From positions 1-6,475 of the forward strand of contig QMVA01000087.1 of the NCBI GenBank assembly GCA_003660865.1: a stretch of 6,475 bases of DNA, written 5' to 3'. The notes below the pieces were generated by a model that searched no databases, was not told the origin of the DNA, and saw nothing but the letters and a program-made list of their open reading frames with translations. Shown one piece after another: positions 1 to 4,332 of this stretch (the first letter of the stretch is position 1; each line of letters starts with the position of its first letter). Both the position numbers and the translations under genes were made by a program. This stretch comes from Candidatus Nanohalarchaeota archaeon (lineage in GTDB: Archaea; EX4484-52; B79-G9).

Positions 1-56
1 TCTTTCGAAACACCGAATACCGCGTTTCTTCGTAAATTACCGAACCGCTTCGCGTT
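1..56. repeat. Two imperfect tandem copies of a ~27-30 nt CpG-rich unit, cut by the window edge
   Basis: ACCGAA occurs at 12-17 and again at 39-44. CGCGTT occurs at 21-26 and again at 51-56. The sequence before each ACCGAA is also similar (TCTTTCGAAAC against TTCTTCGTAAATT). Together these make two diverged head-to-tail copies of one unit, with the left copy starting at or before the window edge. There are nine CG dinucleotides in the first 60 bases but only about five in the next 200. Function is unknown, and whether the array continues upstream cannot be seen. Confidence 0.4.
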
Positions 57-144
57 ATTTTGGGATAGGTTAGAAAATGAATCTTAAGATGTCAGGAAAA
101 CGAAATAGTTTCCGGACACGACAGTGTTTTACTAAAAATAGGTG

Positions 145-170
145 ATTTACCGATTGGTAAATTTGCTTTT
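145..170. terminator. Hairpin with flanking T-rich/A-rich tracts, possible (bidirectional) terminator
   Basis: ATTTACC (145-151) and GGTAAAT (156-162) form a perfect 7-bp stem around a GATT loop. On the plus strand a T-rich tract follows (TTGCTTTTG). Reading the minus strand, the hairpin is followed by CACCTATTTTTAG, so termination in either direction is conceivable. It could end a gene lying left of the window. The stem is AT-rich and weak, and archaeal termination usually depends more on the T-tract than on the hairpin. Confidence 0.3.
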
Positions 171-237
171 GTCATTGATTGTGTTGTATTTCTGCTTTTG
201 TTTCTGAATGGTGCCTGATGTAATGTTGATGGATGGA

Positions 238-246
238 TTTTTATTA
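238..246 (+). promoter_or_regulatory. Weak TATA-like box for Gins51
   Basis: TTTTTATTA lies about 27 bases upstream of the ATG at 269. This is the usual archaeal distance from TATA-box centre to transcription start. No Shine-Dalgarno sequence precedes the ATG, so a leaderless transcript starting at or next to 269 would fit. The box is only a partial match to the archaeal consensus. Confidence 0.35.
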
Positions 247-268
247 GTTTGGCGCTAATTTGTGCAAT

Positions 269-844
269 ATGTCTGATATGATTACTTTTAAGTATTTGCG
301 TGATATCCAGAAGAAAGAGAGATCGTCCTCAGGGCTTTGCAAACTTGATGATAATTTTTACGGGGCCGTACAGGAATATGTTTTGCGCAAGAAAAGAATC
401 AAGGATAGGGGTAAGGATCTTAGTTTCAGGGAGAAGAAGGAGATTGAAAATATCGGGCCTGTTGTGAAGTCGATTTATGATACACGGGAGACTAAGATTG
501 TCAACGGGGCTGTGAAGGCTGCAAGGACAGGTATGAAGATGGAGAATATTTTGCTTTCTGAGAAGAGGTTGTTTGAAGATGTGAGAAAGAAACTTGTGGA
601 TGGGCGCGAGGTACTTGAGTCTGTGCTGTGCCCGGGCAATGGTGGTGTTGCCGAGGTAAAGGGAGATGAGGATGTGCCTGATGGTTTTTCGAAGATACGG
701 ATTGTTGAGGATATTCCTGAGTTTGTAGGGGAGGATTTGAAGATGTATGGACCCTGGAAGGCAGAGGAGATTGTTTTGTGTCCTGTTAGTTTTTCTTTGA
801 TGTTTGTGAAGGCAGGGAAGGCTGAGAAGGTTGGCGAGGATTAA
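269..844 (+). CDS. Archaeal GINS complex protein, Gins51 (Gins15) type
   Basis: This is a subunit of the GINS complex, which together with MCM and the Cdc45/RecJ-like protein forms the archaeal replicative helicase. The 191 residues show the Gins51 order: a helical A domain first (about 1-120) and a small beta-rich B domain at the C-terminus (about 140-191). Recognisable signatures are YLRDIQKKER (9-18), LDDNFYGAVQEY near 26-37, a basic helix ETKIVNGAVKAAR (74-86), and the B-domain run VEDIPEFVGEDLKMYGPW starting at 146, the best match to the family. The length is usual for archaeal Gins51. ATG at 269 was chosen because a TATA-like box sits 27 bases upstream; an ATG at 278 and a TTG at 260 are also in frame. 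It lies directly upstream of L44e, as in other archaeal replication-translation clusters. A Gins23 is less likely, because that paralogue carries its B domain at the N-terminus. Confidence 0.87.
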   Translation: MSDMITFKYLRDIQKKERSSSGLCKLDDNFYGAVQEYVLRKKRIKDRGKDLSFREKKEIENIGPVVKSIYDTRETKIVNGAVKAARTGMKMENILLSEKRLFEDVRKKLVDGREVLESVLCPGNGGVAEVKGDEDVPDGFSKIRIVEDIPEFVGEDLKMYGPWKAEEIVLCPVSFSLMFVKAGKAEKVGED

Positions 845-845
845 C

Positions 846-853
846 TTTATAAA
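846..853 (+). promoter_or_regulatory. TATA box for the L44e-S27e unit
   Basis: TTTATAAA starts two bases after the Gins51 stop codon. Counting about 27 bases from its centre puts transcription start near 875, giving a leader of about 45 bases before the L44e ATG. The box matches the archaeal consensus well. Read-through from Gins51 is also possible, since no terminator separates the genes. Confidence 0.45.
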
Positions 854-920
854 GGTAAGCGCCACATATATTCTATTTTAGTTAGGTTGATATTGTTTGA
901 TTATCAATTTCTAATTGTTA

Positions 921-1241
921 ATGGTGATTAATATTAAGGTACCAAAAGATGTTATGCGGCATTGTCCAACATGCAGGAAGCATACTGCGCAGACTACTGA
1001 GCAGGTGAAGACTGCGGGGCGACGGTCAGGTAGTGCGCTTAAGCAGGGAACGAGAAGGAAGACAGGTTATCTTCACAAAGGATATGGGGGCTCTCCTTAC
1101 CCAAAGATTGAGCACGGCTCTAAGTTCGGGGCTAAGACATCGCATAAGATTATGCTTAGATATAAGTGTAAGGAGTGCGGGAAGAAAAATCAGGCAAGGA
1201 CGGCTTTTCGAGCAAAGAAGTTTGAGATTAAAAAGGCATAA
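921..1241 (+). CDS. rpl44e: 50S ribosomal protein L44e
   Basis: This is a zinc-binding protein of the large ribosomal subunit, the archaeal counterpart of eukaryotic eL42 (L36A/L44), which lies near the E site. The 106 residues contain two CxxC pairs that would bind one zinc: C15/C18 (HCPTCRKHT) and C83/C86 (YKCKECGKK). The glycine-rich loop GYGGSPYPK (54-62) and the basic linker before it are typical of the family. ATG at 921 was preferred over TTG at 915, because it gives the usual short N-terminus before VPKDV and the CPTC motif. No clear Shine-Dalgarno sequence is present. S27e follows after only four bases, so the two zinc ribosomal proteins are probably made together from the TATA box at 846-853. 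Confidence 0.97.
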   Translation: MVINIKVPKDVMRHCPTCRKHTAQTTEQVKTAGRRSGSALKQGTRRKTGYLHKGYGGSPYPKIEHGSKFGAKTSHKIMLRYKCKECGKKNQARTAFRAKKFEIKKA

Positions 1242-1245
1242 ATAG

Positions 1246-1422
1246 GTGAGTGATATTACAGGAAAGTTTCTGAAAGTCAAGTGTAAAAAGTGCAATAATG
1301 AGCAGAATATCTATAATAAGGCGGCAGGGGAGGTAAAGTGCCTTGTGTGCCAGGAGACTCTTGCCAGAAATACTGGTGGGAATTCTGAGATTATGACAAC
1401 TGTGCTGCGCGTTCTAAATTAG
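1246..1422 (+). CDS. rps27e: 30S ribosomal protein S27e
   Basis: This is a small-subunit zinc-ribbon ribosomal protein shared by archaea and eukaryotes (eS27). The frame encodes 58 residues. The first knuckle is C13-K-K-C16 in KFLKVKCKKC. The second is C32-L-V-C35 in VKCLVCQETLA, followed by the conserved NTGGNS turn and a hydrophobic C-terminal strand. The spacing of the cysteines and the GKFLKVKC start are diagnostic. The proposed start is GTG at 1246, four bases after the L44e stop, which suggests translational coupling. The GTG sits inside the only Shine-Dalgarno-like string (AGGTGAGTG); an alternative initiation at the ATT codon at 1255 cannot be excluded. The short length and non-ATG start make this gene easy to overlook. 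Confidence 0.94.
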   Translation: MSDITGKFLKVKCKKCNNEQNIYNKAAGEVKCLVCQETLARNTGGNSEIMTTVLRVLN

Positions 1423-1453
1423 GTTTGTGCTGTAAGCAAGTGTTGGCGGATAT

Positions 1454-1462
1454 CTTTATATT
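1454..1462 (+). promoter_or_regulatory. TATA box for the aIF2-alpha-Nop10-PAC2-RpoK unit
   Basis: CTTTATATT lies in the 83-base gap after S27e. Transcription would start near 1485, leaving a leader of about 20 bases that contains GGTGGAG (1496-1502), three bases before the aIF2-alpha ATG. The well-formed box and the gap suggest a separate transcription unit here, though S27e read-through is possible. Confidence 0.55.
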
Positions 1463-1505
1463 GTTTGCTCTCTTATTGCATAGTATTGTTTTGTCGGTGG
1501 AGTAA

Positions 1506-2279
1506 ATGTATAACTATAAGGATTTTCCGGAAGCAGGCGAGTATGTTATTGTTACGATTAGTAATATCAACCCAAATAGTGCTTTTGCAAGACTTGATGA
1601 ATATAAGAATAAGTCGGGAATGATACATATCTCTGAGGTCGCAAGTACATGGATAAAGGATATCAGGAAGTATTTGTCTGTGGGTAATAAAAAGGTTGCA
1701 AAAGTGATTTCTGTTGACAGGTCGAAGGGATATATCAATCTCTCGTTGAAAAGAGTCAAGCCGACAACTGAGAGAGAGAAGAAGACTGAATGGAAGAATG
1801 AGAAAAAGGCAGATAATCTTTTTTCGATGGTTGCAAAGGAGATGGGTTTGAGTGTTTCTGATGCATATGAGAAGACAGGGTTTGAACTACAGGAAAAGTA
1901 TGGCGTGATGTATGCTATGTTTGAGGTAGCTGCGAGTGAAGGTGCTTCGGCGCTGGTCAAGGATGGTGTTTCTGAAGAATGGGCAAAAAAGATTGAGGAT
2001 GTTGCAAGGAAGAATATCAAGCCAAAGGAAGTTACGATAAAGGGCGTTCTTGAAGTCAAGTGCTATAAGCCAAATGGAATTGAGATAATAAAGAAGGGGT
2101 TTGCCCAGATTGATAATGATAAGGTTGAGGTTGCCTATATTAACGCACCAAAGTATTCTTTTAAGGTGACTTCTGGAGATTATCGGGAATGTGAGAAGAT
2201 ACTTAAAGATAATTCAGATAAAGTGATTGATAATATTACAAAGAATGGCGGAGAAGCAGTCCTTCATAGACAGAAGTGA
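1506..2279 (+). CDS. Translation initiation factor 2, alpha subunit (aIF2-alpha)
   Basis: This is one of the three aIF2 subunits; with beta and gamma it carries initiator Met-tRNA to the small ribosomal subunit. The 257-residue length is normal for archaea. Residues 1-85 form an S1/OB RNA-binding domain, with PEAGEYVIVTISNI (8-21), the core GMIHISEV (38-45) and SKGYINLSLKRV (73-84). Residues about 86-170 are a helical domain (KKTEWKNEKKADNLF; EWAKKIEDVARKNI). Residues about 172-257 are the alpha/beta domain that contacts the gamma subunit, including TSGDYRECEKIL. GGTGGAG at 1496-1502 precedes the ATG by three bases. Nop10 follows closely. Assignment to this family is firm; no truncation or missing segment is apparent. 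Confidence 0.97.
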   Translation: MYNYKDFPEAGEYVIVTISNINPNSAFARLDEYKNKSGMIHISEVASTWIKDIRKYLSVGNKKVAKVISVDRSKGYINLSLKRVKPTTEREKKTEWKNEKKADNLFSMVAKEMGLSVSDAYEKTGFELQEKYGVMYAMFEVAASEGASALVKDGVSEEWAKKIEDVARKNIKPKEVTIKGVLEVKCYKPNGIEIIKKGFAQIDNDKVEVAYINAPKYSFKVTSGDYRECEKILKDNSDKVIDNITKNGGEAVLHRQK

Positions 2280-2282
2280 GAA

Positions 2283-2289
2283 GGTGGAG
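2283..2289 (+). promoter_or_regulatory. Shine-Dalgarno sequence misplaced for the Nop10 ATG
   Basis: GGTGGAG here is identical to the heptamer that serves aIF2-alpha at 1496-1502. It lies 18 bases before the first Nop10 ATG (2308), which is too far for normal use. It ends three bases before an in-frame ATT codon at 2293, the same spacing as at aIF2-alpha. The in-frame GTG at 2284 lies inside the motif. The site therefore bears directly on where Nop10 starts. Confidence 0.5.
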
Positions 2290-2307
2290 AGTATTGTTGC
2301 GCATATT

Positions 2308-2463
2308 ATGTTTTGTCTGCAATGCAGACAGTATACATTAAAAGAGAAATGTCCAAGATGTATGTCTGTGACGCATGATCCCAAGCCTGCGAAGTATTCG
2401 CCAGAGGACAGGTATGGTAAGTACAGGCGGATGGCAAAGATGGAAAAGATTAATGAAAGTTGA
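2308..2463 (+). CDS. nop10: H/ACA ribonucleoprotein protein Nop10
   Basis: Nop10 is the small zinc-binding scaffold of archaeal H/ACA particles, which pseudouridylate rRNA together with Cbf5, Gar1 and L7Ae. Counting from the ATG at 2308, the 51 residues show a zinc ribbon, C3-L-Q-C6 and C15-P-R-C18, around the signature YTLKEKCPRC (9-18). A linker PKPAKYSPEDRYGKYRR follows, matching the C-terminal helix that docks on Cbf5. Family members are usually 55-60 aa, and the first cysteine sits only two residues from this Met. A start somewhat upstream is therefore likely: an ATT at 2293 has a correctly spaced Shine-Dalgarno sequence and would give 56 residues; a GTG lies at 2284. The gene lies between aIF2-alpha (28 bases before this ATG) and the PAC2 gene (16 bases downstream), its usual archaeal setting. 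Confidence 0.93.
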   Translation: MFCLQCRQYTLKEKCPRCMSVTHDPKPAKYSPEDRYGKYRRMAKMEKINES

Positions 2464-2479
2464 TGTGGAGGAGTTTAAT

Positions 2480-3265
2480 ATGGTTCGAGAGACAAAGGTT
2501 AAATTTTTGAGTAAGCCGAAATTGAATAATCCTATTTTTATTGAAGGATTGCCAGGTATTGGGTATATCGGGCGCAATGCTGCAGGATATCTCGTGGATG
2601 AGCTTGGTGCTGTGAAGTTTGCTGAGCTTTATTCGCCGCATTTCCCGCCTGTTGTGCTGATGGATCCAGATAAGAACGGGATGATTGTCGGGCTTAAGAA
2701 TGAATTTTATTATTATAAGGCCAAGTCAAAGAGCGAGAGAGATATGGTGATATTGATTGGTGATTCACAGAGTATGGATCCACAGGGTCATTATGTGATT
2801 GTTGATGTCATTCTTGATACTCTTGAGACTCTGGGTGTAAAGGAGATGGTTACGATAGGTGGTTTCGGTACCGGTGAGATTAATGAGGAGTCCTCGAAAG
2901 TGTTTGGTGCTGCGATCTCGCCTGAGAGAGTTAAGACTTTTGAGAAACTGGGTGTCCAGTTCAAGGATACAAGTATAGGACAAATTATTGGTGCCTCGGG
3001 GCTTCTTATCAGTCTTGGTGAGCAGAGGAGTATAGGGGGAGTGTGCCTTATGGGTGAGACGTCAGGGCTTTTGCTTTCTGATCCAAAGTCTACTGAGGCA
3101 GTTCTTGGGGTGTTGACAAAGTATTTAAATATGTCTCTTGATATGACTAAGATTGAGAAAAGAGTAAAGGAAATTGAGAAAATGATTGAGAAAATGGAGA
3201 ATCTTCAAACTAAGCTTGCAACGCATTCAAAGGAGCATGATGATTCATTAGGATATATCGGGTGA
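2480..3265 (+). CDS. PAC2-family proteasome assembly chaperone (COG2047 type)
   Basis: This 261-residue protein belongs to the PAC2 family, whose archaeal members (such as PbaA/PbaB in Pyrococcus) are related to the eukaryotic chaperones that help build the 20S proteasome. The N-terminal signature PIFIEGLPGIGYIGRNAAG (18-36) is the clearest match. ELYSPHFPPVV (49-59), the strand DMVILIGDSQ (88-97) and TIGGFGTGEI (125-134) follow the usual fold. Residues about 222-247 form a charged coiled-coil tail (KIEKRVKEIEKMIEKME). The protein ends GYIG, which is similar to, but not a strict match for, the HbYX proteasome-docking tail. ATG at 2480 follows GGAGGAG (2467-2473) by six bases, so the longer upstream frame is discounted. 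It follows Nop10 by 16 bases, and its stop lies next to or overlaps the rpoK start. Function is inferred from family only. Confidence 0.9.
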   Translation: MVRETKVKFLSKPKLNNPIFIEGLPGIGYIGRNAAGYLVDELGAVKFAELYSPHFPPVVLMDPDKNGMIVGLKNEFYYYKAKSKSERDMVILIGDSQSMDPQGHYVIVDVILDTLETLGVKEMVTIGGFGTGEINEESSKVFGAAISPERVKTFEKLGVQFKDTSIGQIIGASGLLISLGEQRSIGGVCLMGETSGLLLSDPKSTEAVLGVLTKYLNMSLDMTKIEKRVKEIEKMIEKMENLQTKLATHSKEHDDSLGYIG

Positions 3266-3266
3266 T
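3261..3266 (+). promoter_or_regulatory. Shine-Dalgarno deciding a TTG start for rpoK
   Basis: GGTGAT spans the PAC2 stop codon and is a perfect match to part of the archaeal anti-Shine-Dalgarno complement. It lies four bases before an in-frame TTG (3271). The alternative in-frame GTG at 3262 lies within the motif itself, so TTG is the better supported start. Confidence 0.5.
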
Positions 3267-3270
3267 TTTT

Positions 3271-3435
3271 TTGGAAGAATATACAAGATATGAAAAATCG
3301 AGGATTATTGGCGCAAGAGCGCTCCAGATTTCGATGGGGGCGCCCCCGCTGATTAAGAGCAGGGAGACGAGTCCGATTAATCTTGCTAAGCTTGAGTTTG
3401 AGAAGGATGTTATTCCTATTACTGTGGTTCGGTAG
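3271..3435 (+). CDS. rpoK: DNA-directed RNA polymerase subunit K (RpoK)
   Basis: This is the small archaeal RNA polymerase subunit homologous to bacterial omega and eukaryotic Rpb6, which clamps the largest subunit and aids assembly. The 54-residue frame is almost entirely family signature: YTRYEKSRIIGARALQISMG (4-23), APPLIK, then PINLAKLEFEKDVIPI (35-50) and a C-terminal TVVR. The length is typical of archaeal RpoK. Two starts are possible: GTG at 3262, overlapping the PAC2 stop, or TTG at 3271, with a correctly spaced GGTGAT. I prefer TTG because it leaves a normal short N-terminus. No ATG is available before the conserved region, which makes the gene easy to miss. It is the last gene of the aIF2-alpha-Nop10-PAC2 unit, linking transcription to that cluster. 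Confidence 0.93.
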   Translation: MEEYTRYEKSRIIGARALQISMGAPPLIKSRETSPINLAKLEFEKDVIPITVVR

Positions 3436-3465
3436 ATGTTGTTATTTACCGATAGTATAGTAACA

Positions 3466-3475
3466 TTTATATATA
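3466..3475 (+). promoter_or_regulatory. Strong TATA box of the pilin unit
   Basis: TTTATATATA, in the 88-base gap after rpoK, is the best archaeal TATA box in the window. Transcription would start near 3497, giving a leader of about 27 bases. The leader carries a strong Shine-Dalgarno sequence, GGGAGGT (3511-3517), six bases before the ATG at 3524. This marks the membrane-protein/pilin pair as a transcription unit separate from the housekeeping genes. Confidence 0.65.
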
Positions 3476-3484
3476 GTCTTATTC

Positions 3485-3522
3485 TAAGATTATATAGTTG
3501 TTATCTTAAAGGGAGGTAAGAT
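3485..3522 (+). promoter_or_regulatory. TAAGAT/ATCTTA repeat elements around the pilin-unit start
   Basis: TAAGATTAT occurs at 3485-3493 and again at 3517-3525, and the inverted form ATCTTA lies between them at 3503-3508. As DNA this is an inverted repeat flanking the predicted transcription start (about 3497). As RNA, ATCTTA can pair with the second TAAGAT (3517-3522), closing an 8-base loop that contains GGGAGG of the ribosome binding site, immediately before the ATG. Either an operator or a translational control hairpin is possible. Six-base arms in AT-rich DNA could also arise by chance. Confidence 0.4.
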
Positions 3523-3523
3523 T

Positions 3524-3712
3524 ATGAGTGAATTAATGGGGTTTGGGAGGATACTTAATCTTTTTAAGTTAGGTAGTTATTCTGGTAAGCATAATACGGA
3601 CATGGAACGTGGGATTGAATATGGATTCGGGCTTGTGCTTGGCGCGTGTTCTGCTTTAATGATAATAATGCTTATGTTTTTTGTTATGAGGACGGTAATG
3701 TTTGCATTATAA
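3524..3712 (+). CDS. Small single-pass membrane protein, unknown function, in front of pilin gene
   Basis: I do not recognise this 62-residue protein. Residues 1-31 are mixed, with an amphipathic start (GFGRILNLFKLGSY, 6-19) and a charged segment GKHNTDMERG (21-30). Residues about 33-55 form one strongly hydrophobic segment (GLVLGACSALMIIMLMFFVM), followed by R56 and a short hydrophobic end. There is no class III signal-peptide motif, so it is not itself a pilin. A strong promoter and Shine-Dalgarno sequence, and a pilin gene 16 bases downstream with its own Shine-Dalgarno sequence, support it as a real gene. By position it may assist pilin insertion, assembly or anchoring, but this is inference from context only. 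Confidence 0.72.
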   Translation: MSELMGFGRILNLFKLGSYSGKHNTDMERGIEYGFGLVLGACSALMIIMLMFFVMRTVMFAL

Positions 3713-3728
3713 TTGGAAGGTGAGATTT

Positions 3729-4250
3729 ATGAAATTTGTTAAAAATATGTTTGGTTGGAAAAGTAAGTCAAAGAGAAAGGGTATTACGCCGGTTATTGCG
3801 ATTGTGCTGCTTTTGATGATGACTGTCGCTGCAGCAGGTATGGCTTATGTCTGGATTATGAGTTTGCAGGAGAGTGTGCAAAATCAGGGTAATGAGGGTG
3901 TTGAGAAACAGCAGAGAGAAACTTCAGCGGCTATTACGATTGTTAGTGCTTGGAATGATTCCACTCACCTTGCATTTATAGTAAAGAATAGCGGTACGTA
4001 TACATTTAGTTCTGATGAACTTGATCAATTTACGTATTATTTTAATGGAGTATATAATGATGCTACTGGTTTTGGAACTCCATGTACTGGACTTGATGAG
4101 CCAGGATCGATCTGTAAAGTAGTTTCTGATGAAGACTTTCCGGATACAGCAGGTACGGCAGGGCAAGTGGTGATAAAAGTGGATCCCCCATTTGGTTCTA
4201 CTTCGCCGTATAGTTGTGCTACTAAAACGGCTGCAGACGATACTTGCTAG
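3729..4250 (+). CDS. Archaeal type IV pilin precursor (class III signal peptide)
   Basis: This 173-residue protein has the form of an archaeal prepilin. The basic leader (residues 1-18) ends in KSKRKG, with predicted cleavage after G18 by a FlaK/PibD-like prepilin peptidase. A hydrophobic helix starts with ITPVIAIVLLLMM and runs to about residue 45. That sequence is the signature of the archaeal type IV pilin N-terminal domain. The remaining ~128 residues form an external, polar, Thr/Ser/Gly/Asp-rich beta-type domain with four cysteines (C119, C129, C163, C173), which could form two disulfides; the chain ends at the last one. ATG at 3729 follows GGAAGGTGAG by a few bases; the longer frame from TTG at 3702 overlaps the upstream gene and is discounted. 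It is probably transcribed with the small membrane protein. No secretion ATPase, platform protein or peptidase gene is in the window. An archaellin or other pilin-like surface protein is the main alternative. Confidence 0.87.
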   Translation: MKFVKNMFGWKSKSKRKGITPVIAIVLLLMMTVAAAGMAYVWIMSLQESVQNQGNEGVEKQQRETSAAITIVSAWNDSTHLAFIVKNSGTYTFSSDELDQFTYYFNGVYNDATGFGTPCTGLDEPGSICKVVSDEDFPDTAGTAGQVVIKVDPPFGSTSPYSCATKTAADDTC

Positions 4251-4259
4251 AGGAATTAG

Positions 4260-4284
4260 GAGGGTTAGTTACCCTCTATTTTTC
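4260..4284 (+). terminator. Hairpin plus T-run after the pilin gene
   Basis: GAGGGT (4260-4265) and ACCCTC (4271-4276) form a perfect 6-bp stem with loop TAGTT, followed by TATTTTTCT. It begins ten bases after the pilin stop. It looks like an intrinsic terminator for the plus-strand pilin unit, facing the convergent minus-strand gene. On the minus strand the hairpin lacks a following T-tract, so it seems one-directional. Confidence 0.6.
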
Positions 4285-4332
4285 TGTATTTATTGTTAAT
4301 ATTCTGTTTTTGGTAGAGGTTAATACACTTTT

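Larger units (their letters stand above)
1..268. other. Upstream non-coding region; no convincing gene
   Basis: No recognisable protein or structural RNA is visible here. A plus-strand frame is open from base 1 to a TAA at 85-87 (28 codons) and could be the tail of an upstream gene. However, both strands are open in several frames over the first 60 bases because this stretch is CpG-rich, so the open frame alone is weak evidence. The rest, about 88-237, is AT-rich and has stops in every frame. It holds a 7-bp hairpin at 145-162 and the probable Gins51 promoter near 238-246. Confidence 0.55.

Noticed and set aside
1..60. Possible tRNA or rRNA end (TTCGAAA reminiscent of a T-loop)
   Set aside because: No acceptor or anticodon stem pairs with it, and the following sequence forms an imperfect repeat instead.
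205..236. Possible C/D box guide RNA (TGATG-like strings)
   Set aside because: No proper C box (RTGATGA), D box and internal C'/D' pair at correct spacing could be found on either strand.
329..865. 178-codon minus-strand open frame opposite Gins51
   Set aside because: It is antisense to a recognisable gene, its predicted protein has no known motif, and the G/T-rich sense strand with few T/C-A combinations naturally leaves the opposite strand open.
887..917. Two overlapping small hairpins in the L44e leader (TTGATA/TATCAA and CAATT/AATTG)
   Set aside because: Stems are 5-6 AT-rich pairs and likely to occur by chance; not enough to claim an attenuator or ribosomal-protein autoregulatory site.
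1514..2059. 181-codon minus-strand open frame opposite aIF2-alpha
   Set aside because: Shadow of the firmly identified aIF2-alpha gene; Ser/Phe-rich composition reflects the reverse complement of Lys/Glu codons.
3336..3347. Perfect 12-base GC palindrome GGGGGCGCCCCC
   Set aside because: It lies inside rpoK and encodes the conserved M-G-A-P-P motif, so coding constraint explains it; no sign of a regulatory role.
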